Source: Prevotellaceae bacterium UBA2852 (GTDB taxonomy: Bacteria; Bacteroidota; Bacteroidia; Bacteroidales; Bacteroidaceae). Taken from it: DNA of 64,000 nucleotides. The translations under genes were made by a program, and so were the position numbers. Within the stretch, counting starts at the first letter, position 1. Each line of letters opens with the position of its first letter. Positions 7,291 through 15,861 of the stretch are shown one piece after another. Location of the stretch: contig DEFM01000006.1 in assembly GCA_002350855.1 (NCBI GenBank), positions 44,637 to 108,636 of the forward strand, in the 5' to 3' direction. The notes beneath the pieces were generated by a model. That model was not told the DNA's origin. It saw only the letters and a list, made by a program, of their open reading frames with translations, and made no database searches.

Positions 7291-9741
7291 CTATAAATTC
7301 TTCTCCTTATACATAGCATTCCACCATGTCGGGTCATCCTTAAGATAGCGGGCAAACCAGGCGAAGATGGTGTTCTGCCATTTTATTCTTTTTGCATAGT
7401 CAGTGATGTGGTGGTTCTGTCCTTCCACAAGCACCATTGCTGTAGGACGACCAAGGAGCTTCAGAGCAGTATACATCTGAATACTTTCGCCAACAGGAAC
7501 ATTCGTGTCGTCTGTTCCATGAAGGAAAAGCAGCGGAGTATGGATTTTATCTGCATTGAAGAGCGGACTCTGATCCACATAGAGATGACGGTCTGTCCAA
7601 GGATAGCTGTTTGCCATAGAAACCTCACTGTAGCTGTAGCCCCAGTAGCCTTCACCCCAATAACTGGTGTGGTCACTTATTCCAGCATGTGAGATGGCAG
7701 CTGCAAATATATCTGTTTTCGTCTGAAGATACTGTGTCATGAATCCTCCGTAGCTTGCTCCGATGCAACCAATCTTCTTGTCATTGACAAAGGCATTCTT
7801 TGCGCAGAAGTCCTTAACTGCTCCTATGATATCTTCTGCAACACCCTCTCCTGCTGTATTGACGTGGCGGGAAGAGAATTCCTGACCGAAACCTGTGGCT
7901 CCGCTGGGGTTGATTACGAGCACCACATAACCCTGTGCGGCATAGAGGTGCTGAGGATAACGGCTCTCAAAATTGCGACTTGTAGGCGAACAACCTCCAT
8001 AGTAGTTCACAACCATCGGGTATTTCTTAGAAGAGTCGAAATGAGGCGGCAGATAATAGCGGCAGCAGATGGAGTCACCCTTAGTATTGACAAATGTCCA
8101 CGGGCGGCACTCACCCAGTTCCACGTCGCGTAAGGTGGTTGCACTCAAATCGTCCAGACAGGTTGACTTTAAGCTACGAGTATTCATTGTATAGAGGCGG
8201 TCGGAGTTGGAAGCGCTATTGCCCACGAAGGCAAGCACAGGTGCTGCCGTTGCGAATTCAAAGCGACTCACCATCTCCTCCGGAACATTAATTATTTCAA
8301 TTTTTCTTGTCTTGGGCAGAAGGCGGAAGAGGTGCATGCAGTCTTTGTCCTCAGCAGTGAAATAGATGTTGCCGTCTGCAGGGCACCAACCCACCGACTG
8401 AACGTTAGGATTGAAGTCACGTGTTACTGGAGTGATGCGGTGTGTGCCCAGATCCATAAGGTATAGTTGTTGGTCTATCATACTCGGGATGCGACCTTCT
8501 GGCACCACGTTGCCTATAGCGCCGAATGCCTCTGGTGAACCTGTAAGTAAAATCTGCCTGCCGTCGGGCGAGAAGTTTGCACCGCTCAGGAATCCGTCAC
8601 GACAGACAAGCGTGTCAACCTCGAGAGTTTCCACATTGATTCGGTAAAGTGAGTTGAGAGTTGTTGGTCTCTGAGTGAGCCGGCTCTCACTCTTAGTCAC
8701 AAGCAGAAACTTGCCGTCTCGGCTTATGTCATTGAGAGTGGTTGAGTGATGTCCGAACGTAAGCGGTTGCAGTGTATGTGTCTTCATATCGTAGATTGAC
8801 AAACGGCTGCGGTTGCGCCAACCAGGCTGACGGTCATCGGGTTCCACTACTTCAAACACATCCTTATTCTCTTTAGGTCCTTCATCTGTGAAAGTATAAA
8901 TGAGGTAGTCCTCTGTTGGTGACATCTCAAAACTTCCCGAAGGCAAATTCTCTGCGAGCACGGTCTGTACGTGAGTTACAGGATCAACGGCATAGAGTGT
9001 CTGTGAGCCGTCGGGCATGGACTGAGGTATATAGTATTTATTCGAACGAGGCATCCACTTAGCACCGTTGCGCTGCTCAATCACCTTTCCTGTCTGCATG
9101 TCCATTACCTGAGTATAGGTCACCCATGAACCGTTCATGTGGTAGGTATAATAGCTGACAATTCCATATCTGCCATTGGGAGAGAGTGAGAGACCGTTGA
9201 AATGCCATCCAGTGAGCACATCCCTCATGGTATATGAGCGTTTCTCGTTCTTCGCAATCAGAGTGATGGCATCCTCCACATCCGATTTCACGGTTATATC
9301 AAGACTATCCTTGCTGTCGGCATCAGCCAGATACTTTACAACCACCTCATGCAAAGCAGGTTCCATAGCTATACTGCCACCACCCTGCTTTACTCCGTCA
9401 ACAAACAAAGCATATTTAGCCTGGTTCTTCACAGTAAAAGACACATTGCAGTAGTTCTGTGCATTAACAGAGAAACCTATCAGATGCAGAGCCTTACTGT
9501 TGCTGTGGGGCAAAGCTACATCGTTACGTATTTCTCCGTTGCGCACTTGATTCACTGGTACATCTATATCAAGCAGCGTACCGGCATCGTAGTTCATACC
9601 TTTAAGATTCACACTATCCATCATTACCGGTTGCTTGACCTCTATAGGTCCTACATAGCGGTATTCCTTGACTTTGAGTTCCTGAGCTGTGGAATGAAGA
9701 GAGAAGAGGATGAAGAATAATGTGAATAGTTTTCTAAGCAT
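7291..9741 (-). CDS. Dipeptidyl peptidase IV-like S9 serine peptidase
   Basis: This is a periplasmic prolyl oligopeptidase-family enzyme that removes dipeptides (typically X-Pro) from peptides. The preferred start is the ATG at 9741 (MLRKLFTLFF), which opens a clear signal peptide ending near STAQ; a GTG three codons earlier is less likely. The N-terminal half (about residues 170-540) is a beta-propeller with repeated SPxxxY-type blades. The C-terminal alpha/beta hydrolase carries the nucleophile GASYGGF (Ser about 663), the aspartate in HGTDDTNVP (about 744) and the histidine in GQNHH (about 777). At about 816 residues it is longer than many bacterial DPP-IV proteins because of an extra N-terminal domain (residues 25-165). 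It stands alone, divergent from manA. Confidence 0.9.
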   Translation of the reverse strand: MLRKLFTLFFILFSLHSTAQELKVKEYRYVGPIEVKQPVMMDSVNLKGMNYDAGTLLDIDVPVNQVRNGEIRNDVALPHSNSKALHLIGFSVNAQNYCNVSFTVKNQAKYALFVDGVKQGGGSIAMEPALHEVVVKYLADADSKDSLDITVKSDVEDAITLIAKNEKRSYTMRDVLTGWHFNGLSLSPNGRYGIVSYYTYHMNGSWVTYTQVMDMQTGKVIEQRNGAKWMPRSNKYYIPQSMPDGSQTLYAVDPVTHVQTVLAENLPSGSFEMSPTEDYLIYTFTDEGPKENKDVFEVVEPDDRQPGWRNRSRLSIYDMKTHTLQPLTFGHHSTTLNDISRDGKFLLVTKSESRLTQRPTTLNSLYRINVETLEVDTLVCRDGFLSGANFSPDGRQILLTGSPEAFGAIGNVVPEGRIPSMIDQQLYLMDLGTHRITPVTRDFNPNVQSVGWCPADGNIYFTAEDKDCMHLFRLLPKTRKIEIINVPEEMVSRFEFATAAPVLAFVGNSASNSDRLYTMNTRSLKSTCLDDLSATTLRDVELGECRPWTFVNTKGDSICCRYYLPPHFDSSKKYPMVVNYYGGCSPTSRNFESRYPQHLYAAQGYVVLVINPSGATGFGQEFSSRHVNTAGEGVAEDIIGAVKDFCAKNAFVNDKKIGCIGASYGGFMTQYLQTKTDIFAAAISHAGISDHTSYWGEGYWGYSYSEVSMANSYPWTDRHLYVDQSPLFNADKIHTPLLFLHGTDDTNVPVGESIQMYTALKLLGRPTAMVLVEGQNHHITDYAKRIKWQNTIFAWFARYLKDDPTWWNAMYKEKNL

Positions 9742-9770
9742 AATTGACACGTTATTTAGTTATTTCAGTG

Positions 9771-9778
9771 CAAAAATA
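9771..9778 (-). promoter_or_regulatory. Candidate -7 element for the S9 peptidase gene
   Basis: On the minus strand this reads tatttttg, matching TAnnTTTG, about 30 bp upstream of the ATG at 9741. No -33 element is obvious. Confidence 0.35.
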
Positions 9779-9831
9779 CAAAAAATCTACATTATTTATA
9801 ATTCTATGAATAAATTCTGCAAAAAAATCCC

Positions 9832-9839
9832 TATCTTCG
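9832..9839 (+). promoter_or_regulatory. Candidate -7 element (tatcttcg) immediately before manA
   Basis: tatcttcg differs from TAnnTTTG by one base and ends only 4 bp before the manA ATG at 9844. If it is used, transcription would begin at or inside the start codon, giving a leaderless mRNA. Confidence 0.4.
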
Positions 9840-9843
9840 CAAC

Positions 9844-10848
9844 ATGTATCCATTGCTATTCGAACATAATTTCTTTGAAATGGTTTGGGGCGGAAATCGT
9901 CTCAAGCCGTTAAAGGGTTTGCCTGCTGATGATGCTCCAGTAGGCGAAAGCTGGGAAGTGAGTGCTGTGGAAGGCAAGGAGTCCATCATCAGCAATGGAG
10001 AATGGAAAGGCAAGAAAATCACTGAGATTGTGAATGAATATGGAGAAGAACTCCTTGGACGCAAGGTAATGGAGATGTACGGAACAAAATTTCCTCTTCT
10101 CATCAAACTTATCGATGCATCCAAAGACCTGTCAATACAGGTTCACCCCAACGATGAGCTGGCAGCGAAGCGTCACAATTCCCTTGGTAAGACCGAGATG
10201 TGGTTTGTGATGGATGCAGCTCCAGGAGCACATCTGTATTCAGGCTTCAAGAGTCCCATTTCCAAATACGAATACCATAAACGCATAGAAGACGGCACCA
10301 TCACCGACGTGCTTCAGCGCCACGATGTGAAGAAAGGCGACGTGTTCTTCATCCCGTCCGGTCGTGTCCATGCCATCTGCGGCGGAACAATGGTGGCAGA
10401 AGTGCAGCAGAGCAGCGACATCACCTATCGCATCTTCGACTATAACCGTCCGGGGCTTGACGGCAAGCCGCGTCAGCTCCATACCGAACTGGCAGAGGAT
10501 GCCATCGACTACAAAGTCTATGATTCCTATCTCACCAACTACGAGAACAAGATTAACAAACCAGTTGCGGTCACTGAGTGCCCCTACTTTACCGTGAAAA
10601 TACACAATATCACCCGTTCCTTCCACCGTAAACTATATAAATACGATTCTTTCATAGTTTACATCTGTCTGGAGGGAAGTTGCAAGATTGAAAGTAATGT
10701 GGACCGCAGCACGTCAGTTTCGCTTGCCAAAGGCACAAGTTGCCTTATTCCTGCAAGCGTTGCAGACATAAACCTCGTTCCCGACAACAGTACCGGCACA
10801 TCCACTATACTCGAAGTCTACATCGACAACAAGCACTTCAATAAATAA
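9844..10848 (+). CDS. manA: Mannose-6-phosphate isomerase, class I
   Basis: ManA interconverts mannose-6-phosphate and fructose-6-phosphate, feeding mannose into glycolysis or supplying GDP-mannose synthesis. The 334-residue protein is the short Bacillus-type form. It has the cupin zinc ligands in SIQVHPNDELA (near residue 97) and GRVHAICGG (near residue 175), plus the KTEMWFV segment between them. It starts MYPLLFEHNFFEMVWGGNRL, a typical family start. It is transcribed divergently from the S9 peptidase gene and ends facing the acid phosphatase gene 28 bp away. Confidence 0.95.
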   Translation: MYPLLFEHNFFEMVWGGNRLKPLKGLPADDAPVGESWEVSAVEGKESIISNGEWKGKKITEIVNEYGEELLGRKVMEMYGTKFPLLIKLIDASKDLSIQVHPNDELAAKRHNSLGKTEMWFVMDAAPGAHLYSGFKSPISKYEYHKRIEDGTITDVLQRHDVKKGDVFFIPSGRVHAICGGTMVAEVQQSSDITYRIFDYNRPGLDGKPRQLHTELAEDAIDYKVYDSYLTNYENKINKPVAVTECPYFTVKIHNITRSFHRKLYKYDSFIVYICLEGSCKIESNVDRSTSVSLAKGTSCLIPASVADINLVPDNSTGTSTILEVYIDNKHFNK

Positions 10849-10876
10849 TTAATGGACAAATTAATCTTGCTTCACA

Positions 10877-12286
10877 CTATTTCACCAGTTGTTTTTTGCC
10901 CCCGATGATATTGACTCCTCTCTGTGTGGAGCTGAGGCGTTGGCCTAAGAGGTTGTAGATAGGTTCTGGTTGTTCGAGTGAAGGCTGATTGATTGTTTTT
11001 ACGGCTGTAGCCTCATCGACTATAGCGTCATATTCACCGATAGTTTCTTCGAAGCGGGCATCGAGATCGCTAAAGCGGTAAAGACCATCGCTATTGACAG
11101 AGAGACCGTTCACAGTGACAGGAAGCACCATTGGTGGCACATCAAGAGAGAGCAATGATCTTTCATGCAACTGACTTACAGACTGATAAACCAAGTTTAT
11201 TGCCACATACTCGTCATTGCCGTCGCTCCACTTCTCGAATACCAGTTTCGTGCCAATGGGAGTATGCTTCTCAAATGCATTCTTTGTCTCTGGGAACTGC
11301 AATCCCAGAGCAGCACCTATGCTGGCGAGGTTAGAGTCGTGGCCACAAAGAAACATAAACTTACGATCGCTGCGCTTCAGTTCCTCACGTATACGACTAA
11401 CGAGGGGATAAGCCAGGTTTACGGCAGCAGAGTGGGAAGTGAACAGCAATTCGTCGTACACAGTTTTCACCTCGCATATATCTCTCCACTGCTCCACAGT
11501 CAATTCTTTGCCGAAAGGAGCAAGGCTCTCCGTCTCATAGCACTGCAGCACCAAGGCATCAGCCACGCTGTTAGCAAGGGTGTAGCCGCCAGTCATTTTC
11601 GGCTCACTACCCTTCTCTATCTTAAACTGGGTATCGTTGTACCAGAAATGGGTAGTGTCGTTCTGTGCAGCAGGCGAATGTGCCATATCAAGAATCTGTT
11701 CCATCAAATCAAGCGTAGGTTGCTGAGCCTCCATCCAAGCTTTCACTCCACCATGCATCGCATCAATCTCAGCGAGCACCAGCTTGCGATAACTGTCGTT
11801 CATCTTTGTGAACTGGGCAGTGAAGACCGGATCCATCTTGTCCTCTTCATACTTATGTGTAATCTCCACATTGGCGAAAGGCAGGAAACCAGCCGAGAAA
11901 TACTTAGCCGTAGCAAATGTGCGCTGACGGGAGTTAGCATAGAACAGCACCTCCTCGCCCTCTGGACGGTAGTTGTCAGGCAGAAGACCTTCATCCACAA
12001 CCCATTTGCGGAAGAACTGCCCCATCTCCGTTTCCAGCACACCGCCGCGCAGTGACAACTGGCTGCTTGGTGAAGACCACTTGGGCCAAGTGTACGGAGT
12101 CACACGCTGGTAAGCCGCGCCTCCCGACGACAGCGGAGAGCGGATATTGTGACGGCTCATCACCACCACTTCCTGCAGTTTATACTTGGCATGGAAGTCA
12201 TCTGTACGTTTAGTCTGTGCATGTGAATTCATGCTGCAAAGCCACATTGCTGCCAGCACCAGTAAATTCCCTTTTCTCATATACAT
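10877..12286 (-). CDS. Agp-like periplasmic histidine acid phosphatase with C-terminal sorting-like tail
   Basis: The protein (469 residues) resembles E. coli glucose-1-phosphatase Agp, a histidine acid phosphatase that releases phosphate from glucose-1-phosphate and phytate. The catalytic motif is SRHNIRSP (residues 44-51), the RHN variant found in Agp rather than the usual RHG. The proton-donor motif is GHDSN, followed by TPIGTKLVFEKW as in Agp. A signal peptide covers residues 1-24 (ending SHAQ). The last ~26 residues (YNLLGQRL... to the terminal K) form an extra tail absent from Agp and shared with three other secreted proteins in this window. Two ATG codons (12286 and 12280) are possible starts. 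Substrate preference is inferred from family only. Confidence 0.88.
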   Translation of the reverse strand: MYMRKGNLLVLAAMWLCSMNSHAQTKRTDDFHAKYKLQEVVVMSRHNIRSPLSSGGAAYQRVTPYTWPKWSSPSSQLSLRGGVLETEMGQFFRKWVVDEGLLPDNYRPEGEEVLFYANSRQRTFATAKYFSAGFLPFANVEITHKYEEDKMDPVFTAQFTKMNDSYRKLVLAEIDAMHGGVKAWMEAQQPTLDLMEQILDMAHSPAAQNDTTHFWYNDTQFKIEKGSEPKMTGGYTLANSVADALVLQCYETESLAPFGKELTVEQWRDICEVKTVYDELLFTSHSAAVNLAYPLVSRIREELKRSDRKFMFLCGHDSNLASIGAALGLQFPETKNAFEKHTPIGTKLVFEKWSDGNDEYVAINLVYQSVSQLHERSLLSLDVPPMVLPVTVNGLSVNSDGLYRFSDLDARFEETIGEYDAIVDEATAVKTINQPSLEQPEPIYNLLGQRLSSTQRGVNIIGGKKQLVK

Positions 12287-12395
12287 TAATAATACTATTG
12301 TTATTCGTTATTATGTTCAATTATTCATTTTGTTATAACGCGAAAAAAAACTTCACTGTCATATCCTAAAGACCACCCAATTGGATATACAATTT

Positions 12396-12752
12396 TTATC
12401 CTCCAGTTAACTTTATACCTGCCCATACAGCCAAAACACCAACTACTACGCTTGCGCCAATATACAGGGCTGAGAGCATCACTTCCCCTGTCCTCATCAT
12501 CGTCATGGATTCATTAGCGAAAGTGCTGAATGTGGTAAAACCGCCACAGAACCCCGTGACAAGAAGCAGTTTCATTTCCGGTGACAGAAGTCCCTTGCCA
12601 ACTAAACCGACCAAAAGACCAATAATCAAGGAACCAACAATATTTACCGTAAATGTTCCCCATGGAAATGAGGCGTTTATGTTTGAAAGCAAATACCTGC
12701 AGACAGAACCGCAAGCACCACCTAATGCCACTAACAGTATATTCAAAGCCAT
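12396..12752 (-). CDS. crcB: Fluoride exporter CrcB (Fluc channel)
   Basis: CrcB/Fluc forms dual-topology dimeric channels in the inner membrane that let fluoride out of the cell. The chosen start is the ATG at 12752 (MALNILLVALGGACGSVCRY), because aaggag lies 8 bp upstream; an upstream TTG would add seven residues without such a site. The 118-residue protein has four membrane helices and the family signatures GGACGSVCRYLLS, GTFTVNIVGSLIIG and GFCGGFTTFSTFANE. It is 17 bp behind the Nudix gene, so the two probably form an operon. No fluoride riboswitch is visible upstream. Confidence 0.95.
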   Translation of the reverse strand: MALNILLVALGGACGSVCRYLLSNINASFPWGTFTVNIVGSLIIGLLVGLVGKGLLSPEMKLLLVTGFCGGFTTFSTFANESMTMMRTGEVMLSALYIGASVVVGVLAVWAGIKLTGG

Positions 12753-12769
12753 TATCCTGTCTCCTTTCT

Positions 12770-13276
12770 TCAATCGTTCATAAAGAAACGGCGGAACTCA
12801 CTCTCGAAGTTTGGAGTTAGTACATCCTTGTCCATAGCGTCCCGAATCTCCTGCATAGTCCAGAAGCGGCCACCATCCAACTCCTGAGCCGAAGGATGAA
12901 TCTCACCATCGTAGGTAGTACGGTGGACATTCACCAATTCTCGCTCGCGCTTGCTTTCAAACACATACTTTGCCACGAATTCAGGCACAAAATCCGTTAT
13001 TCCAAGTTCTTCGTTCACCTCTCGTGCAAGGGATTCCTCTGTGGTCTCACCATAGTCTATATGTCCACCCACAGCTGTATCCCACTTACCAGGTTGAATA
13101 TCCTTCCACTCAGGACGCTTCTGCAGATACACCTCGCCCTGAGAGTTGAACACATGCAGATGAACCACTGGGTGTAGCAACCCCGAACCGTTATGACACT
13201 CGCCACGAGTCGCTTTACCTATAACGGTTCCTTGTTCATCAACTATCGGAAACAATTCTTGTTGATTATCTTTCAT
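12770..13276 (-). CDS. Nudix hydrolase (IPP isomerase-like/YfcD-type)
   Basis: Nudix enzymes hydrolyse nucleoside diphosphates linked to another group. The Nudix box is complete: GHIDYGETTEESLAREVNEE followed by LGI, matching GX5EX7REUXEEXGU. The N-terminus (QELFPIVDEQGTVIGKATRGECH) and the LHPVVHLHVFNSQGEVYLQKRP segment resemble the YfcD/IPP-isomerase-like subgroup, whose substrate is not established. I place the start at the ATG at 13276 (MKDNQQELF); the longer open frame to 13384 would add an A/T-coded extension overlapping rfbC. crcB follows after 17 bp. Confidence 0.85.
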   Translation of the reverse strand: MKDNQQELFPIVDEQGTVIGKATRGECHNGSGLLHPVVHLHVFNSQGEVYLQKRPEWKDIQPGKWDTAVGGHIDYGETTEESLAREVNEELGITDFVPEFVAKYVFESKRERELVNVHRTTYDGEIHPSAQELDGGRFWTMQEIRDAMDKDVLTPNFESEFRRFFMND

Positions 13277-13361
13277 TATCGTTGTGTCTTCAACAACAAG
13301 CAAAAAAACTTTCTTTTTGTAAATATGGTTGACAACTAAATTACAAAAAGACACGTTGAAC

Positions 13362-13922
13362 TTATAGTAGGGAGAAGCAATCAAGATCTGCTTCGCTAAG
13401 AAGAGGATGATGCTGGTCTTTCTCGCTGAGGATACGCTCTGCTGCAGGGATGCGCCAGTCGATGGCGAGGGAGGGGTCGTCTAGGGATATGCCGCCTTCG
13501 GACTGAGGGGCATAGTAGTTGTCGCATTTATAGACAAAGACTGCGATGTCGCTGAGGACAGCAAAGCCGTGGGCAAAGCCGCGAGGGACGAAGAGCATGC
13601 GGTGGTTGTCCTCGTTTAGTTCCACTGCTACATGCTGACCGAATGTAGGGCTGCCGTGGCGAATGTCCACTGCCACGTCGAGCACACTGCCGCGAACAAC
13701 ACGAACGAGTTTGGCCTGAGTGTGAGGCGGACGCTGGAAATGAAGTCCTCGCACTACTCCTGCCACACTACGGCTCTCGTTCTCCTGAACGAAATGGGTG
13801 TTGCAGACTTTCTCCAAAAACTCATCGTCACGGAAAGACTCAAAAAAATATCCTCGAGCATCGTTCCATACTTTTGGCTCGAGTATCTTTACATCTGATA
13901 TGTTTGTATCTATTATGTTCAC
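13362..13922 (-). CDS. rfbC: dTDP-4-dehydrorhamnose 3,5-epimerase
   Basis: RfbC/RmlC converts dTDP-4-keto-6-deoxyglucose to the L-lyxo form, the third step to dTDP-L-rhamnose for surface polysaccharide. The 186-residue cupin shows the family motifs ESFRDDEF, NESRSVAGVVRGLHFQ (catalytic His), GSVLDVAVDIRHGSPTFGQ, FVPRGFAHGFAVLS and VYKCDNYYAP (Tyr). The start is a GTG at 13922; the N-terminus NIIDTNISDVKILEPKVWND aligns with other RmlC proteins from that point and no nearby ATG fits. The other rml genes are not in the window, so it is a solitary copy, divergent from aroB. Confidence 0.95.
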   Translation of the reverse strand: MNIIDTNISDVKILEPKVWNDARGYFFESFRDDEFLEKVCNTHFVQENESRSVAGVVRGLHFQRPPHTQAKLVRVVRGSVLDVAVDIRHGSPTFGQHVAVELNEDNHRMLFVPRGFAHGFAVLSDIAVFVYKCDNYYAPQSEGGISLDDPSLAIDWRIPAAERILSEKDQHHPLLSEADLDCFSLL

Positions 13923-13997
13923 CTATTTAATTTATGATTTTACTATTTACAATTTACTATTTCATTGCAAAAATACGGAAAAGAATGGAAATATGTG

Positions 13998-14005
13998 TAA
14001 CTTTG
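13998..14005 (+). promoter_or_regulatory. Candidate -7 element (taactttg) for aroB
   Basis: taactttg matches TAnnTTTG and is 43 bp upstream of the aroB ATG in the divergent rfbC-aroB gap. A clear -33 TTG is not present. Confidence 0.45.
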
Positions 14006-14048
14006 CACAAAAATATAGGACGCACAGCATCAATTATTAATTAGAATT

Positions 14049-15089
14049 ATGTCACAAAGAGTTGTTATTTCATCAAATATAGCTGAAACGCTCACCGAAG
14101 CTGTGGGCAGAGTAGAGTTTGACAGATTGTTCGTACTGACGGACAATACTACGATTGAACTGTGCTGGTCGGTAATTGAGAACCAGCCTTGTGTGGCTGA
14201 TGCCAAACATATATGCATAGGCAGTACTGACATATTCAAGAACCTCGACACTCTTGCCAGCGTGTGGACGGCTCTGCAGGAGGGCGGTGCCACACGTCAC
14301 TCCCTGATGATTTGTCTGGGCGGTGGTATGGTGACCGACCTTGGCGGTTTTGCCGCATCCACTTTCAAGAGGGGTATACATTATATTAACATACCTACGA
14401 CGCTGCTGTCGATGGTGGATGCAAGCGTAGGTGGAAAGACTGGCATCAATTTCGGTGGTCTGAAGAACGAGATTGGTGTGTTCAACGAAGCGGACACAGT
14501 GATTCTAGACACCGTCTTCCTAAAGACTCTTGACGATGCCAACCTGCTCTCAGGTTATGCTGAGATGCTGAAGCACGGACTTATAAGCAACGACGAGCAT
14601 TTTCACACGATTATCAATACCGAACCGGAAGCAGTAACCAGCAGTCTGATTGCCGAGAATGTCGCGGTAAAGGAGCGTATTGTGACTGAAGACCCTCACG
14701 AGAAGGGACTGCGCAAGGCTCTGAACTTCGGACATACCATAGGGCATGCATTTGAGAGTTTTGCAATGCATGAAGAGCGTCCTATCCTTCACGGACATGC
14801 TGTGGCTCTGGGTATGGTATGCGAACTCTACCTGTCGTGCATTCGTTGCGGATTCCCGACAACCACCATGCGTCAGGTAGTGGAATTCATTCGCCAGCAC
14901 TATCCTGTTCTTGCATATACTTGCGACGACTACCCCACCCTCTTCCAACTGATGCAACACGATAAGAAAAACACAGGAAGCACCATCAACTTCACCCTCC
15001 TAAGCGGAATTGGTCAGCTTCAACTGAACCAAACCGCCACACAGGAAGAGATATACGAAACTTTGGACTTTTTGAGAGAAGGGATGTAG
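14049..15089 (+). CDS. aroB: 3-dehydroquinate synthase
   Basis: AroB converts DAHP to 3-dehydroquinate, the second step of the shikimate pathway, using NAD and a divalent metal. The 346-residue protein has the NAD-binding GGGMVTDLGGFAASTFKRG, the active-site stretch IPTTLLSMVDASVGGKTGIN, the metal ligands in SGYAEMLKHG and LNFGHTIGHAFE, and the histidine in LHGHAVALGM. It stands alone, followed directly by a large palindromic repeat that probably also terminates its mRNA. Confidence 0.96.
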   Translation: MSQRVVISSNIAETLTEAVGRVEFDRLFVLTDNTTIELCWSVIENQPCVADAKHICIGSTDIFKNLDTLASVWTALQEGGATRHSLMICLGGGMVTDLGGFAASTFKRGIHYINIPTTLLSMVDASVGGKTGINFGGLKNEIGVFNEADTVILDTVFLKTLDDANLLSGYAEMLKHGLISNDEHFHTIINTEPEAVTSSLIAENVAVKERIVTEDPHEKGLRKALNFGHTIGHAFESFAMHEERPILHGHAVALGMVCELYLSCIRCGFPTTTMRQVVEFIRQHYPVLAYTCDDYPTLFQLMQHDKKNTGSTINFTLLSGIGQLQLNQTATQEEIYETLDFLREGM

Positions 15090-15180
15090 AAGACCCTCTC
15101 CCAACCTCCCCCGTAATGGGGAGGAGCGCCATCCGGATGGTAGTTCTCCCCATTACGGGGGAGTTAGAGGGGGTCTTTTT
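15090..15180 (+). repeat. Long palindromic dispersed repeat / probable terminator after aroB
   Basis: The two arms, aagaccctctcccaacctcc at the left and gagttagagggggtcttttt at the right, are imperfect inverted copies. They flank two further complementary blocks (ccccgtaatgggga and ccccattacggggg) and a central ccatccggatgg at 15129-15140. The whole can fold into one long hairpin ending in a run of T, so it can act as an intrinsic terminator for aroB. It is the most symmetrical member of the family. Confidence 0.85.
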
Positions 15181-15317
15181 GTTAAATAATGTTTAAGGAT
15201 TAAACCTATGGAGAGATGGGAAGTCATATGATTGTGAACAGAATAAAACACTGTAACAATCATAACTTTTACATAATACTATTTTAACCTAAACCTCAAA
15301 CTTAAACAAAACAATTT

Positions 15318-15764
15318 ATGAAAAAATCAATTCTGACATTATTTGTAGCATTGTCATCGTTGACAATGTCTGCACAAAACCAAGGCGGACGTTTTGAATT
15401 CAATCCTGAACAGATGGCAACTCGTCGTGTAGAACAGATTAAAAAGGCTTGCAACACCACAGAAGAACAGGATGCAAAGCTCAAAGAATACTACCTGAAA
15501 CAGGCAAAAGAGATGAAGGAACGTATGGACTCACTTCGTGCTGCAAATGAAAACAGATTTCCTAACCGTGAGCACATGGCTGAAAGACAAAAAGCTGAAC
15601 GTATAGCTATTAGTGAAATTCTCACCGAAGACCAGATGGCTGCATACGACAAAATGATTAAGGAACGTCCACAGCATCGCCCAGGAGGAGGTAACAGACC
15701 TGGTGGTCATCGTCCAGGAGGATTCGGAGGCGGAAACTTCCAGAAAAACGACAATAACGAATAA
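15318..15764 (+). CDS. Small periplasmic Spy/CpxP-like helical protein (DUF4890-like)
   Basis: The 148-residue protein has a signal peptide (residues 1-19, ending MSAQ). A helical, highly charged segment follows (about 30-115: TRRVEQIKKACNTTEEQDAK through ISEILTEDQMAAYDKM). The tail is rich in Gly, Pro, Arg and His (RPGGGNRPGGHRPGGFGGG). The L-T-x-E/D-Q pattern ('ILTEDQMAAYD') is the LTxxQ-type motif of Spy/CpxP chaperone-like proteins, so a periplasmic stress or chaperone role is possible but inferred. It has its own 137-bp upstream region and ends before a strong bidirectional terminator. Confidence 0.75.
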   Translation: MKKSILTLFVALSSLTMSAQNQGGRFEFNPEQMATRRVEQIKKACNTTEEQDAKLKEYYLKQAKEMKERMDSLRAANENRFPNREHMAERQKAERIAISEILTEDQMAAYDKMIKERPQHRPGGGNRPGGHRPGGFGGGNFQKNDNNE

Positions 15765-15814
15765 AACAGACGCTATTCTTGCAACTACACAAATACTACA
15801 ACATACTAGATTAT

Positions 15815-15861
15815 TAAAAAACTCGCGGAAGCAAAACTTGATTGCTTCCGCGAGTTTTTTT
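15815..15861. terminator. Bidirectional intrinsic terminator
   Basis: actcgcggaagca pairs with tgcttccgcgagt around an eight-base loop, flanked by A-run and T-run. It lies between the convergent periplasmic-protein gene and the MFS gene and can serve both. Confidence 0.92.

Noticed and set aside
11165..12055. 296-codon open frame on the plus strand
   Set aside because: It lies entirely opposite the well-supported Agp-like phosphatase gene and its translation shows no domain or signal peptide; it is a shadow of that gene's codon pattern.
12753..13276. Fluoride riboswitch controlling crcB
   Set aside because: crcB follows the Nudix gene by 17 bp with its own ribosome-binding site, leaving no room for an aptamer; none was seen before the Nudix gene either.
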